A stretch of DNA of 64,000 bases from Mycolicibacterium sp. P1-18. GTDB taxonomy: Bacteria > Actinomycetota > Actinomycetes > Mycobacteriales > Mycobacteriaceae. Positions within the stretch are counted from its first letter, which is position 1. Every line of letters starts with the position of its first letter. Positions 9,608 to 18,683 of this stretch are shown in pieces. Under the pieces are notes generated by a model. The model made no database searches. It had not been told where the DNA came from and saw nothing but the letters and a program-made list of their open reading frames with translations. The stretch spans positions 62,001 through 126,000 of the forward strand of contig NZ_NPKR01000004.1 in the NCBI RefSeq assembly GCF_008329535.1, written 5' to 3'. The translations under genes and the position numbers were made by a program.

Positions 9608-10684
9608 ATGACGCTGATCGGAGTTCCGCGGGAATCGGCCGCGGGAGAGCGCCGCGTCGCGCTGGTGCCCAAGGTGGTCGAGCGGCTGTGCGCCGACGGT
9701 CTCGAGGTGGTCGTCGAGAGCGGCGCCGGGGCGGGCGCGCTCATCGACGACGAACACTATCTGCGCGCCGGCGCGACGATCGGGGACGCCTGGCCTGCCG
9801 ACGTGGTGGTGAAGGTCAACCCGCCGAACTCCGACGAGGTGACCCGGCTCAAGCCCGGATCGGTGCTGATCGGCTTCCTCGCCCCACGGACCCGACCCGA
9901 ACTCGCCGACGAGCTCCGCCTCGCCGACGTCACCGCCTTTGCGCTGGAGGCGATTCCGCGCATCTCCCGAGCCCAGGCGATGGACGCGCTGTCCTCACAG
10001 GGCAACGTGGCCGGCTACAAGGCGGTGGTGCTCGCGGCGTCCCTGTCGACGCGGTTCTTCCCGATGCTGACCACCGCCGCCGGCACGGTGAAGCCGACCA
10101 GCGCGCTGATCCTCGGCGTCGGGGTGGCGGGGTTGCAGGCGTTGGCGACCGCCAAGCGTCTCGGCGCCAAGACCACCGGCTACGACGTCCGACCCGAGGT
10201 GGCCGACCAGGTCCGCTCCGTCGGCGCGCAGTGGCTCGACCTCGGGATCGACGCGGCGGGCGAGGGCGGCTACGCCCGCGAGCTGACCGAAGACGAACGC
10301 GCCCAACAACAAACGGCACTGGAACGGGCGATCACCAAGTTCGACGTGGTCATCACGACCGCACTGGTGCCCGGCCGGCCGGCTCCGCGGCTGGTCACCG
10401 CCGCCGCGGTGGAGGGCATGAAGGCGGGCAGCGTCGTGGTGGACCTCGCCGGGGAGACCGGCGGCAACTGCGAGCTCACCGAACCCGGGCAGACGGTCGT
10501 CCGGCACGGCGTGACGATCGCCTCGCCGCTGAACCTGCCCGCCACCATGCCCGAGCACGCCAGCGAGCTGTACGCCAAGAACGTCACCTCGCTGCTGGAA
10601 CTCCTGATCACCGACGGCGCACTCGCGCCGGACTTCGACGACGAGGTCATCGCGGCCTCCTGCATCACCCGGGAGGTGTCGTAA
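9608..10684 (+). CDS. pntAA: NAD(P) transhydrogenase alpha subunit, soluble part
   Basis: 358 aa. NAD(H)-binding domain I of the proton-translocating transhydrogenase, which drives NADH + NADP+ to NAD+ + NADPH with the proton gradient. Visible are the N-terminal MTLIGVPRESAAGERRVALVPK, the Rossmann loop GVGVAGLQALATAKRLGA with YDVRPEV, and the lobe closing over NAD (SSQGNVAGYKAVV). GGAGG precedes the ATG; 61 upstream in-frame codons belong to the leader. First gene of pntAA-pntAB-pntB, split as in mycobacteria and Rhodospirillum rather than fused as in E. coli. Confidence 0.93.
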   Translation: MTLIGVPRESAAGERRVALVPKVVERLCADGLEVVVESGAGAGALIDDEHYLRAGATIGDAWPADVVVKVNPPNSDEVTRLKPGSVLIGFLAPRTRPELADELRLADVTAFALEAIPRISRAQAMDALSSQGNVAGYKAVVLAASLSTRFFPMLTTAAGTVKPTSALILGVGVAGLQALATAKRLGAKTTGYDVRPEVADQVRSVGAQWLDLGIDAAGEGGYARELTEDERAQQQTALERAITKFDVVITTALVPGRPAPRLVTAAAVEGMKAGSVVVDLAGETGGNCELTEPGQTVVRHGVTIASPLNLPATMPEHASELYAKNVTSLLELLITDGALAPDFDDEVIAASCITREVS

Positions 10685-10686
10685 CC

Positions 10687-11010
10687 ATGTACGACCAACT
10701 GTTGGCCAATCTCGCGATCCTGGTGCTCGCCGGGTTCGTCGGCTTCGCCGTCATCTCCAAGGTGCCCAACACCTTGCACACGCCGTTGATGTCGGGCACC
10801 AACGCCATTCACGGCATCGTGGTGCTCGGCGCGCTGATAGTGCTCGGCGAGCTACCCGCCGACGCGGGCTGGGGAGTGCGACTCATCGCCTTCGTCGCAC
10901 TCGTCTTCGGCACCCTCAACGTGATCGGCGGATTCCTGGTCACCGACCGGATGCTGAGCATGTTCAAGGGCCGCAAGCCCGAAGCCGAGAAGGCGGGGGT
11001 CGAGCGGTGA
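10687..11010 (+). CDS. pntAB: NAD(P) transhydrogenase alpha subunit, membrane part
   Basis: 107 aa with three hydrophobic segments (LLANLAILVLAGFVGFAVI, GIVVLGALIVLGEL, LIAFVALVFGTLNVIGGFLVTDRML), the membrane half of PntA. NTLHTPLMSGTNAIHGIVVLG is the signature of this subunit. It starts 2 bp after pntAA and overlaps pntB by 4 bp (GTGA), so translation is coupled. Confidence 0.93.
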   Translation: MYDQLLANLAILVLAGFVGFAVISKVPNTLHTPLMSGTNAIHGIVVLGALIVLGELPADAGWGVRLIAFVALVFGTLNVIGGFLVTDRMLSMFKGRKPEAEKAGVER

Positions 11011-12440
11011 CCTACCTCGTCAACACCCTCTACATCGTCGCGTTCGGCCTCTTCATCCTCGGGCTGTCGGGACTGACCGGACCCAAGACCGCGGTGCGCG
11101 GCAACCTCATCGCCGCGGCCGGCATGACACTCGCCGTCGTCGCGACGTTGATCAAGGTGCGCGACACCGCCCCGGTCAACTGGATCCTCATCGCCGCCGG
11201 GTTGATCATCGGAGTGGCGCTCGGAATGCCGCCCGCCAAGAAGACCAAGATGACCGCGATGCCGCAACTCGTCGCGCTGTTCAACGGCGTCGGCGGCGGC
11301 ACCGTCGCGCTCATCGCCTGGGCGGAGTTCATCGAAACCGACGGCTTCGGTCACTTCGCCCCCGACCAGTCCCCCACCGTCGCCCTGGTGATCGGCTCGC
11401 TCTTCGCGGCGATCATCGGCTCGGTGTCGTTCTGGGGTTCCCTGGTCGCGTTCCTGAAGCTGCAGGAGTCGATCCCGAAGAACCTGGAAAAGCGACTGGT
11501 GAAGGCTGCCCGTATCTTTCAGGCCTCCAACGCGGTGCTGTTGCTCGCCGCGGTCGCCATGGCGGTGTACATCGGCGTGCACGCCGGCACGGGCAGCCCC
11601 GGCTGGACGATCGTCGTCGTGCTGGTGCTGGCCGGGATCGTGGGCCTGTTCGTGGTGTTCCCGATCGGCGGCGCGGACATGCCGGTGGTCATCTCACTGC
11701 TCAACGCGATGACCGGATTGTCGGCCGCCGCAGCGGGTCTGGCGCTGAACAACACCGCGATGATCGTGGCGGGCATGATCGTGGGCGCCTCGGGCTCGAT
11801 CCTGACCAACCTGATGGCGGTGGCGATGAACCGGTCGATCCCGGCGATCGTCTTCGGCTCCTTCGGGGGAGGCGGCGACACGGCCGCCGCGGTCGCCGGC
11901 GATCAGGGCACCGCGAAGTCGACCTCGGCCGCCGACGCGGCGATCCAGATGGCCTACGCCAACCAGGTCATCGTGGTGCCCGGCTACGGGCTGGCCGTCG
12001 CCCAGGCCCAGCACGCCGTCAAGGACATGGCCTCGATCCTGGAGTCCAAGGGCGTCGAGGTGAAGTACGCCATCCACCCCGTCGCCGGCCGCATGCCCGG
12101 TCACATGAACGTGCTGCTGGCCGAGGCCGACGTCGAATACGACGCCATGAAGGAAATGGACGACGTCAACGGCGAATTCGGCCGCACCGACGTCACACTC
12201 GTCATCGGCGCCAACGACGTCACCAACCCGGCGGCCCGCAACGACCCGAGCTCCCCCATCCACGGCATGCCGATCCTCAACGTCGACCAGTCCCGCTCGG
12301 TCATCGTGCTCAAGCGTTCGATGAGCTCGGGCTACGCGGGCATCGAGAACCCGCTGTTCTTCCTCGGCCACACCTCCATGCTCTTCGGTGACGCGAAGAA
12401 GTCGGTCAACGCCGTGACCGAGGAACTCAAGGCCCTGTGA
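11007..12440 (+). CDS. pntB: NAD(P) transhydrogenase beta subunit
   Basis: 477 aa, normal length. About eight membrane helices in residues 1-260 form the proton channel. The NADP(H)-binding domain III follows, with the fingerprint [35 protein letters not shown] and the [20 protein letters not shown] segment. The start is GTG in a 4-bp overlap with pntAB, and its stop overlaps the next gene by 4 bp as well. With the NADH-producing formate dehydrogenase nearby, it could turn that reducing power into NADPH. Confidence 0.95.
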   Translation: MTYLVNTLYIVAFGLFILGLSGLTGPKTAVRGNLIAAAGMTLAVVATLIKVRDTAPVNWILIAAGLIIGVALGMPPAKKTKMTAMPQLVALFNGVGGGTVALIAWAEFIETDGFGHFAPDQSPTVALVIGSLFAAIIGSVSFWGSLVAFLKLQESIPKNLEKRLVKAARIFQASNAVLLLAAVAMAVYIGVHAGTGSPGWTIVVVLVLAGIVGLFVVFPIGGADMPVVISLLNAMTGLSAAAAGLALNNTAMIVAGMIVGASGSILTNLMAVAMNRSIPAIVFGSFGGGGDTAAAVAGDQGTAKSTSAADAAIQMAYANQVIVVPGYGLAVAQAQHAVKDMASILESKGVEVKYAIHPVAGRMPGHMNVLLAEADVEYDAMKEMDDVNGEFGRTDVTLVIGANDVTNPAARNDPSSPIHGMPILNVDQSRSVIVLKRSMSSGYAGIENPLFFLGHTSMLFGDAKKSVNAVTEELKAL

Positions 12441-13957
12441 GCACGGCCGCCCACCGGCTGCCCGCCGACGGCCCGGCCGACGATCCCGCGGTGACGACCG
12501 GCCCCATCGCGGGCAGCGCCAAGGGCTACCTCGACCTGGCCGACGTGCGGGGTGCCCGCGTGCCCTACCGCCGGGTGCCGCTCGCCGACGGGCGGCACGT
12601 GGATCTCTACGACAGCTCGGGGCCCTACACCGATCCCGACGCCGTGCTCGACGTCGACCGCGGACTGCCGCCGCGGCCCGGCGTCGTCCGTGGTGGCGGC
12701 ACCCAACTGCAGCGCGCGAGGGCCGGCGTCGTCACCGCCGAGATGGTCTTCGTCGCGGCGCGCGAAGGCGTGCGGCCCAAACTGGTTCGCGACGAGATCG
12801 CCGCGGGCCGGGCCGTCATCCCGGCCAACCACCACCACCCCGAGTGCGAGCCGATGATCGTCGGCAAGGCGTTTCGGGTGAAGGTCACCGCCAACGTCGG
12901 GACGTCGAACCTGGCCACGGGCGACTCCACCCTCGAGGACGTGGTGTGGTCCATCCGCTGGGGCGCCGACACGGTCGTGGACCTGTCGACCGGCGACGAC
13001 CGCGACCGGATCCTGCGCAACTCGCCCGTCCCCGTCGGTACGGTGCCGCTGCACCAGACCCTCGAGACGGTGCACGGCGATCCGGCCGCACTGACGTGGG
13101 AGGCGTTCCGGGACACGGTCGTCGAACAGGCCGAACGGGGCGTGGACTACATGACCGTGCACGCCGGTGTGCGGCTGGAGCACGTGCCGCTCACCGCGGG
13201 TCGGGTCGCCGGAATCGTCAGCCGCGGCGGCGCCATCATGGCGGCGTGGTGCCTGACGCGTCGATCAGAGTCCTTCCTCTACGCGCACTTCGACGAACTC
13301 TGCGACATCCTGGCCCGTTACGACGTGACGTTGGCCCTCGGCGCCGGCCTGCAACCGGGCGCGATCGCCGACGCCGACGACGCCGCCCAGTTCGCCGAAC
13401 TGCGCACCAACGGGGGCCTCGCGAAGACGGCGAAGGCCCACGGGGTGCAGGTGATGGTCGAGGGGCCCGGCCACCTGCCGCTGCACGTGATCGCCGACGA
13501 CGTCCGCCTGCTGGACCAGCTGTCCCACGGTGCCCCGTCGTACGCCTACGGACCGCTGACGACCGACGTCGCACCGGGTCACGACCACGTCGCCTCGGCG
13601 ATCGGGGCCGCGGTCACCGCCCAGGCCGGGACCGCGATGCTCTGCTGCGTCAGTCCGAAGGAACACCTGGGGGAGCCCGACCGGGCGGGTCTCAAGGAGG
13701 CCGTCGTCGCGCACAAGATTGCCGCCCACGCCGCGGATCTCGCCAAGGGACACGTGCCGACGCGGCAGCGCGACGACGCACTCGCCCGGGCCCGCTTCGA
13801 GTTTCACTGGTACGACCAGTTCGCGCTCTCGGTGGACCCGGACACCGCCCGACGGGCCTACGAAGTGTCGAACTCCGTCGGACCCGCCAAGCTCGCCCAC
13901 TTCTACTCGTTGCGAATCAGCAACGCGCTCGGGCACATCGGCGAGCAGTCGACCTAG
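12437..13957 (+). CDS. ThiC-like protein lacking the radical-SAM cluster motif
   Basis: 506 aa. The body is plainly ThiC (HMP-P synthase): [84 protein letters not shown]-like [23 protein letters not shown]. True ThiC ends with AHFCSMCGPKFCSM, the C-x2-C-x4-C ligands of its 4Fe-4S cluster. Here the segment reads [14 protein letters not shown], so the positions are Tyr490, Arg493 and Leu498. The conserved LGDGLRPG of ThiC reads LGAGLQPG (residues 301-308). It therefore cannot run the known radical reaction. The GTG start overlaps pntB by 4 bp, so it is co-translated with the transhydrogenase. Function unknown; a binding or non-radical lyase role is possible. Confidence 0.85.
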   Translation: MSTAAHRLPADGPADDPAVTTGPIAGSAKGYLDLADVRGARVPYRRVPLADGRHVDLYDSSGPYTDPDAVLDVDRGLPPRPGVVRGGGTQLQRARAGVVTAEMVFVAAREGVRPKLVRDEIAAGRAVIPANHHHPECEPMIVGKAFRVKVTANVGTSNLATGDSTLEDVVWSIRWGADTVVDLSTGDDRDRILRNSPVPVGTVPLHQTLETVHGDPAALTWEAFRDTVVEQAERGVDYMTVHAGVRLEHVPLTAGRVAGIVSRGGAIMAAWCLTRRSESFLYAHFDELCDILARYDVTLALGAGLQPGAIADADDAAQFAELRTNGGLAKTAKAHGVQVMVEGPGHLPLHVIADDVRLLDQLSHGAPSYAYGPLTTDVAPGHDHVASAIGAAVTAQAGTAMLCCVSPKEHLGEPDRAGLKEAVVAHKIAAHAADLAKGHVPTRQRDDALARARFEFHWYDQFALSVDPDTARRAYEVSNSVGPAKLAHFYSLRISNALGHIGEQST

Positions 13958-13982
13958 CGCCGTCAGCTCGCCGGCGTCGCAC

Positions 13983-15131
13983 CTAGTGCCTGCCCATCAC
14001 GTGCGGACCCCGCCGCACCGGCGCTCCGCCCGCGAAGCGCTCCATCGACAGTGCCGCCACGTCGTCGTCGGGCGCGTCCCCCTCGGCGAGATCCGCCAGG
14101 ACCTCGCCCATCAGCGCCGAGTACTTGAACCCCTCACCGGAGTCGCCACACGCGAACACCACACCCTCGGGCAGACGGTCGACCACGAAGCCGCCGTCGG
14201 GTGAGTCGGTCCAGACGCACACCTGTTCGTCGACCACCGTCGGCGGCACCGATGCCAGGCCCTCACACACGAAGTCGCGAATGGCGTTGGTGCGAGCAGG
14301 GTCTGGCACTCGATCCTCGTCGGACCGCTGGTAGTCGCGAAGCGGCGTGTCGAGGCCGATCTTGTAGCCGCGGCCGGGCGTCGGCATTCCGTAGACGCCG
14401 GGCCGGCGATCGGTCGGCCCGTCGAACAGGCCGGGAAGCGCGTCGCTCGCGTGTGGGTCGGCCACATCGCCGAAGTGCACCACCTGCTCGAGATACGGGT
14501 GCAGGTCGACGTCCACGCCGACCCGGCTGAGCAGGGCGGCCGCACCGGGGCCCGGCGCGAGCACCGCGACGTCGGCGTCGACGAACCGGCCGTCGGAGAA
14601 GGAGACCCGGACGCCGGACGTGCGGGCGTCGACGTCGACGACGTCGTGGCCGAACAGCGTTGCGCCACAACGTTCTTGGAACAGCAGCAGCTGAGTGCGT
14701 AGCGACGTCTCGGCGAGGACGACCCCTGCCGCCGGTTGCCACACCGCGTCGCGACCGTCGGGCCGCAGTCCGGGAAAGAACCGTCCCACGTCGTCAGCCG
14801 TCACCTCGGTGTGTTCGACGTCCTGCGCCGCGAGCGTCCCGAGGAGCGCAGGCAGCGACACGTCGTCGCGCCACAGCAGCCCCCGGGTGAGGAACACCTC
14901 GGTGTTCGCGCGCTCGGCGAGCCGTCGCATTGCCTCCAACCCGCGGCGGGCCAGCCGCACCCGTGCCGGATTGGGGTCGGCGAGTCGCCACAGCCGCGTC
15001 GGACCCACCGACGACGACAGCGCGTTGAACGGACCGTGCCGGTCGACGAGCGTGACGTCGTGCCCGCGCCGAGCCATCTCCGCGGCCGCGGGCAAACCCC
15101 AGGCGCCCGCGCCGACCACGATGCACTTCAC
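13983..15131 (-). CDS. FAD-dependent amine oxidase, sarcosine oxidase (MSOX/MTOX) family
   Basis: 382 aa. N-terminal FAD-binding motif IVVGAGAWGLPAAAEMARRG with the acidic residue in LVDRHG. Near the C-terminus Cys305 lies in CVWTDSPD, the motif where monomeric sarcosine oxidase and N-methyltryptophan oxidase bind FAD covalently; CGDSGEGFKYSALMG closes the FAD site. It would oxidise a secondary amine or N-methyl amino acid, giving an aldehyde or imine and H2O2. It lies 26 bp after the aldehyde dehydrogenase gene on the same strand, so oxidation of an amine followed by the aldehyde is likely. Substrate not readable. Confidence 0.82.
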   Translation of the reverse strand: MKCIVVGAGAWGLPAAAEMARRGHDVTLVDRHGPFNALSSSVGPTRLWRLADPNPARVRLARRGLEAMRRLAERANTEVFLTRGLLWRDDVSLPALLGTLAAQDVEHTEVTADDVGRFFPGLRPDGRDAVWQPAAGVVLAETSLRTQLLLFQERCGATLFGHDVVDVDARTSGVRVSFSDGRFVDADVAVLAPGPGAAALLSRVGVDVDLHPYLEQVVHFGDVADPHASDALPGLFDGPTDRRPGVYGMPTPGRGYKIGLDTPLRDYQRSDEDRVPDPARTNAIRDFVCEGLASVPPTVVDEQVCVWTDSPDGGFVVDRLPEGVVFACGDSGEGFKYSALMGEVLADLAEGDAPDDDVAALSMERFAGGAPVRRGPHVMGRH

Positions 15132-15157
15132 CGCTCGAACCGATCGGAGACCAACGA

Positions 15158-16633
15158 TCAGCGCTTACTGAAGATGATGCGGTGCCAATCCTTTTCGGCC
15201 GTGGCGGTGATGTCGCTCATCACGTGCTTGATGGTGAGGTACTCCTCGAAGGAGTAGTCGCTCATGTCCTTGCCGAAGCCGGACGCGCCGACGCCGCCGT
15301 GGGGCATCTCGCTGATGATCGGGATGTGGTCGTTGATCCACACGCACCCGGCATGCATCTCGCGCGAGGCCCGCTGCGCCCGGTAGACGTCCCGGGTCCA
15401 CGCCGAGGCCGCCAACCCGTACTCGGTGTCGTTGGCCTGCCGGATGCCGTCGTCGTCGTCGGTGAACGACCGCGCGACCAGCACGGGGCCGAAGATCTCG
15501 CTGCGGTAGGCCTCGGAGCGTTCGTCGACGTCGGCGATCAGCGTCGGCCGGTAGAACGAGCCGGGCAGGTCGGGGGCGCTGCCCCCGGTGACGATGCGCC
15601 CGCCCTCCCCGGGGGCGCGGTCGACGATGCCGGCGACCTTCGCGCGGTGCGCGTGGGTGATCAACGGCCCCAGGTCGGTGTCGGGATCACGAGGGTCGCC
15701 GACGACGATCTTGCTCATCAGCTCGCCGACGCCCGCGACGAAGTCGTCGTAGAGGTCGCGCGCGACGATGGCCCGGGTGGCGGCCGTGCAGTCCTGTCCG
15801 GTGTTGATCAACGACGCGGCGACGGCACCGTGGATGGCGGCGTCCAGGTCGGCGTCGTCGAACACCAGGAACGGCGCCTTGCCGCCGAGCTCGAGCTGGG
15901 TGCGGTGCCCGTGCTGGGCCGCCGCCGCCATCACCTTGCGGCCGACGGCCGTCGAACCGGTGAACGTCACCAGGTCCACGTCGCGGTGCCCGGCCAGCGC
16001 CGTGCCCACGTCGCCGCCGGCACCGGTGACGACGTTGAGCACGCCGGGCGGCAGGCCCGCCTCGCTGGCCAGGCGCGCAAGCGTGAGCGTGGTCAGCGGC
16101 GTGACCTCGGCGGGCTTGATGACCACCGAGCAGCCGGCGGCCAGCGCCGGAATCACCTTCCACACCGCCATTTGCAGCGGGTAGTTCCACGGCGTGATCG
16201 TGCCGACGACGCCGATGGCCTCGCGTCGGATGCTCGAGGTGTGGTCGGCGGAGTACTCCGCGGTGGCCTTGCCCTCGAGGTGTCGCGCCGCGCCGGCGAA
16301 GAAGTCGATGTTGTCCACGCTGCCCGGCACGTCGAATTCCGTCGCCAGCCGGACCGGCTTGCCCGTCTGGCTGACTTCCTCTTCCACGAAGGCTTCGGTG
16401 TGCTCGCCCGCGAGGTGGGCCAGCTTGGCGAGGACCGCCGACCGCTCGGCGGGAGTGGCGGTGGCCCAGCCGGGCAGCGCCGAGCGCGCCGAGGCGACCG
16501 CGACGTCGACGTCGCCCGGAGTCGCCAGCGCGCAGTCGGCAACGACGTTGCCGGTCGCCGGGTCGACGATCTGATGCATCCCGCCGCCCGTCGTCACCTC
16601 GGCGCCGTCAATCCAACTACTCGCGATCGTCAT
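15158..16633 (-). CDS. NAD(P)-dependent aldehyde dehydrogenase (aminobutyraldehyde/betaine-aldehyde type)
   Basis: 491 aa, full length. Catalytic Cys282 in NTGQDCTAATR, general-base Glu248 in LELGGKAPF, cofactor loop FTGSTAVGRKV, and TPWNYPLQMAVWK. The sequence style (GQDCTA, IPIISEMPHGGVGASGFGKDMS) is that of gamma-aminobutyraldehyde dehydrogenases (PatD/YdcW). It is divergent from the Lrp-aminotransferase operon across a 123-bp promoter region and upstream of the FAD oxidase. Context suggests polyamine or amino-aldehyde breakdown, for example putrescine to GABA. The exact substrate is inference. Confidence 0.88.
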   Translation of the reverse strand: MTIASSWIDGAEVTTGGGMHQIVDPATGNVVADCALATPGDVDVAVASARSALPGWATATPAERSAVLAKLAHLAGEHTEAFVEEEVSQTGKPVRLATEFDVPGSVDNIDFFAGAARHLEGKATAEYSADHTSSIRREAIGVVGTITPWNYPLQMAVWKVIPALAAGCSVVIKPAEVTPLTTLTLARLASEAGLPPGVLNVVTGAGGDVGTALAGHRDVDLVTFTGSTAVGRKVMAAAAQHGHRTQLELGGKAPFLVFDDADLDAAIHGAVAASLINTGQDCTAATRAIVARDLYDDFVAGVGELMSKIVVGDPRDPDTDLGPLITHAHRAKVAGIVDRAPGEGGRIVTGGSAPDLPGSFYRPTLIADVDERSEAYRSEIFGPVLVARSFTDDDDGIRQANDTEYGLAASAWTRDVYRAQRASREMHAGCVWINDHIPIISEMPHGGVGASGFGKDMSDYSFEEYLTIKHVMSDITATAEKDWHRIIFSKR

Positions 16634-16719
16634 GACTTTTACGCTAGCCGACCTTTCTCGGGCCAGCTACGCATATCCCCCGCCGAGACCGGGTAAAACG
16701 AACGATTTCATGGCATTGG

Positions 16720-16749
16720 TTGCCCTAGACGACGGATTCCGTGCACAAT
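16720..16749 (+). promoter_or_regulatory. Promoter of the lrp-aminotransferase operon (probably leaderless)
   Basis: TTGCCC (16720-16725) and CACAAT (16744-16749) with an 18-bp spacer. The expected transcription start, 7 bp after the -10, is the A of the lrp ATG at 16757. No ribosome site precedes that ATG, which agrees with a leaderless mRNA, common in mycobacteria. Confidence 0.5.
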
Positions 16750-16756
16750 CGTCGTC

Positions 16757-17278
16757 ATGGTGGAAAGGGATGCTCAGCCGGGCGTCCAAGCTGTCTCGTT
16801 GCGAATCAACCATTCTCGCCCTGGTGCGGCCTTTCAGCTCGACGAACTGTCGAAGGCCATCATCGAGAAGCTGCAGCAGGACGGCCGACGGTCCTACGCC
16901 GGCATCGGCAAGGCGGTCGGCTTGTCGGAGGCAGCGGTGCGCCAGCGCGTGCAGCGGATGGCCGACGCCGGCGTCATGCAGATCGTCGCCGTCACCGATC
17001 CCATGCAGCTCGGCTTCGCCCGTCAGGCGATGATCGGCATCCGGTGCACCGGCGACACCACCAAGATCGCCGACAAGCTCGCCGCCATCGAGTCCGTCGA
17101 CTACGTGGTGCTCACCGCCGGATCCTTCGACGCCATCGTCGAAGTCGTCTGCGAAGACGACGGCGATTTGCTCGACCTGCTCAACACCAAGATCCGCGCC
17201 GTACCAGGGGTGATATCCACCGAAACTTTGGTTTACCTCAAACTCGTTAAGCAGCAATACAATTGGGGCACACGATGA
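16757..17278 (+). CDS. Lrp/AsnC-family transcriptional regulator
   Basis: 173 aa. N-terminal helix-turn-helix (LDELSKAIIEKLQQDGRRSYAGIGKAVGLSEAAVRQRVQRM, residues ~27-70) and C-terminal RAM/AsnC effector domain (residues ~80-165). An unusual ~25-residue N-terminal extension precedes the HTH. The gene overlaps the aminotransferase by 4 bp (ATGA) and diverges from the aldehyde dehydrogenase. It most likely controls both, sensing an amino acid or amine. Regulator plus aminotransferase in one operon resembles the lrpA-lat arrangement of mycobacteria, but the enzyme here is not the lysine aminotransferase. Confidence 0.9.
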   Translation: MVERDAQPGVQAVSLRINHSRPGAAFQLDELSKAIIEKLQQDGRRSYAGIGKAVGLSEAAVRQRVQRMADAGVMQIVAVTDPMQLGFARQAMIGIRCTGDTTKIADKLAAIESVDYVVLTAGSFDAIVEVVCEDDGDLLDLLNTKIRAVPGVISTETLVYLKLVKQQYNWGTR

Positions 17279-18660
17279 CTCTCGTAGAATCAGATCCAAC
17301 CGTATCCACCGACATGGGCACCAAGGCCAACCGCAACCTGTGGGGCCACTTCGCCCGCCACGGCGAAGGCATCACCCCGACGATCATCACCCGGGGCGAG
17401 GGCGTCCACATCTGGGACAGCAACGGCAACAAGTACATCGACGGCCTCTCCGGGCTGTTCGTCGTGCAGGTCGGCCACGGCCGCGCCGAACTGGCCGAAG
17501 CCGCCGCCAAGCAGGCCGAGTCGCTGGCGTTCTTCCCGCTGTGGTCCTTCGCCACCCCGCCGGCCATCGAATTGGCCGAGCGCATCGCCAATTACGCGCC
17601 CGGGGACCTGAACCGGGTGTTCTTCACCACCGGCGGCGGCGAGGCCGTCGAGAGCGCGTGGAAGCTCGCCAAGCAGTTCTTCAAGCTGACCGGCAAGCCG
17701 GGCAAGTACAAGGTGATCTCGCGGTCCATCGCCTACCACGGCACGCCGCAGGGAGCGCTGGCCATCACCGGCATCCCCGACTTCAAGGCGCCGTTCGACC
17801 CGCCGACCCCCGGTGGCTTCCGGGTCCCGAACACCAACTTCTACCGGGCACCCGAGCAGTTCAGCGACGATCCCAAGGCATGGGGACGCTACTGCGCCGA
17901 CCGCATCGCCGAGGCCATCGAGTTCGAGGGTCCCGACACCGTCGCCGCCGTGTTCCTCGAGCCGGTGCAGAATGCCGGCGGCTGCTTCCCGCCGCCGCCC
18001 GGATACTTCGAGCGGGTCCGCGAGATCTGCGACGAGTACGACGTGCTGCTGGTGTCCGACGAAGTGATCTGTGCCTACGGCCGGATCGGCTCGATGTTCG
18101 CCTGCGACGACTTTGGCTACGTGCCGGACATCATCACCTGCGCCAAGGGACTGACGTCGGGCTACTCGCCGATCGGCGCGATGATCGCCAGCGACCGGCT
18201 GTTCGAACCGTTCAACGACGGCAAGACGGTATTCGGCCACGGCTACACCTTCGGCGGACATCCCGTCTCGGCGGCGGTCGCGTTGGCCAACCTCGACATC
18301 TTCGAGCGCGAGGGCATCAACGACCACGTCAAGGAGATGGCGCCGGCGTTCAGGTCGACCTTGGAAAAGTTGTATGACCTGCCCATCGTCGGCGACGTCC
18401 GCGGCGAAGGCTTCTTCTACGGCATCGAGCTGGTCAAGGACAAGACCACCAAGGAGACCTTCAACGACGAGGAGTGCGAGCGCCTGCTGCGCGGCTTCCT
18501 CACCCCGGCGCTGTTCGACGCGGGGCTGTACTGCCGCGCCGACGACCGCGGCGACCCAGTCGTGCAGTTGGCTCCTCCGCTGATCTCCGGCCAGAAGGAA
18601 TTCGACGCGATCTACGACATCCTGCACGGCGTGTTGAGCGAAGCGGGGCGACTTCTCTAG
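17275..18660 (+). CDS. Class III PLP aminotransferase (omega-amino acid/putrescine type)
   Basis: 461 aa. Fold-type I PLP enzyme; Schiff-base lysine is K291 in CAKGLTSGYSPIGA, and SDEVICAYGRIG holds the PLP-nitrogen aspartate. The family pattern WDSNGNKYIDGLSGLFVVQVGHGR is typical of omega-amino acid:pyruvate aminotransferases, and the protein strongly resembles my memory of Rv3329, which also sits just before dacB1. Likely substrates are putrescine, beta-alanine or GABA, with the product aldehyde oxidised by the divergent dehydrogenase. The ATG at MTLVESDP overlaps the lrp stop; an in-frame upstream start at 17263 is inside lrp. Confidence 0.9.
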   Translation: MTLVESDPTVSTDMGTKANRNLWGHFARHGEGITPTIITRGEGVHIWDSNGNKYIDGLSGLFVVQVGHGRAELAEAAAKQAESLAFFPLWSFATPPAIELAERIANYAPGDLNRVFFTTGGGEAVESAWKLAKQFFKLTGKPGKYKVISRSIAYHGTPQGALAITGIPDFKAPFDPPTPGGFRVPNTNFYRAPEQFSDDPKAWGRYCADRIAEAIEFEGPDTVAAVFLEPVQNAGGCFPPPPGYFERVREICDEYDVLLVSDEVICAYGRIGSMFACDDFGYVPDIITCAKGLTSGYSPIGAMIASDRLFEPFNDGKTVFGHGYTFGGHPVSAAVALANLDIFEREGINDHVKEMAPAFRSTLEKLYDLPIVGDVRGEGFFYGIELVKDKTTKETFNDEECERLLRGFLTPALFDAGLYCRADDRGDPVVQLAPPLISGQKEFDAIYDILHGVLSEAGRLL

Positions 18661-18683
18661 TCACCACCGGTAGCCTCGCGGCG

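Noticed and set aside
12437..13957. Labelling the last gene of the pnt operon as thiC
   Set aside because: All three cluster cysteines and the LGDGLRPG residues are changed; thiamine pyrimidine synthesis by the known mechanism is not possible.
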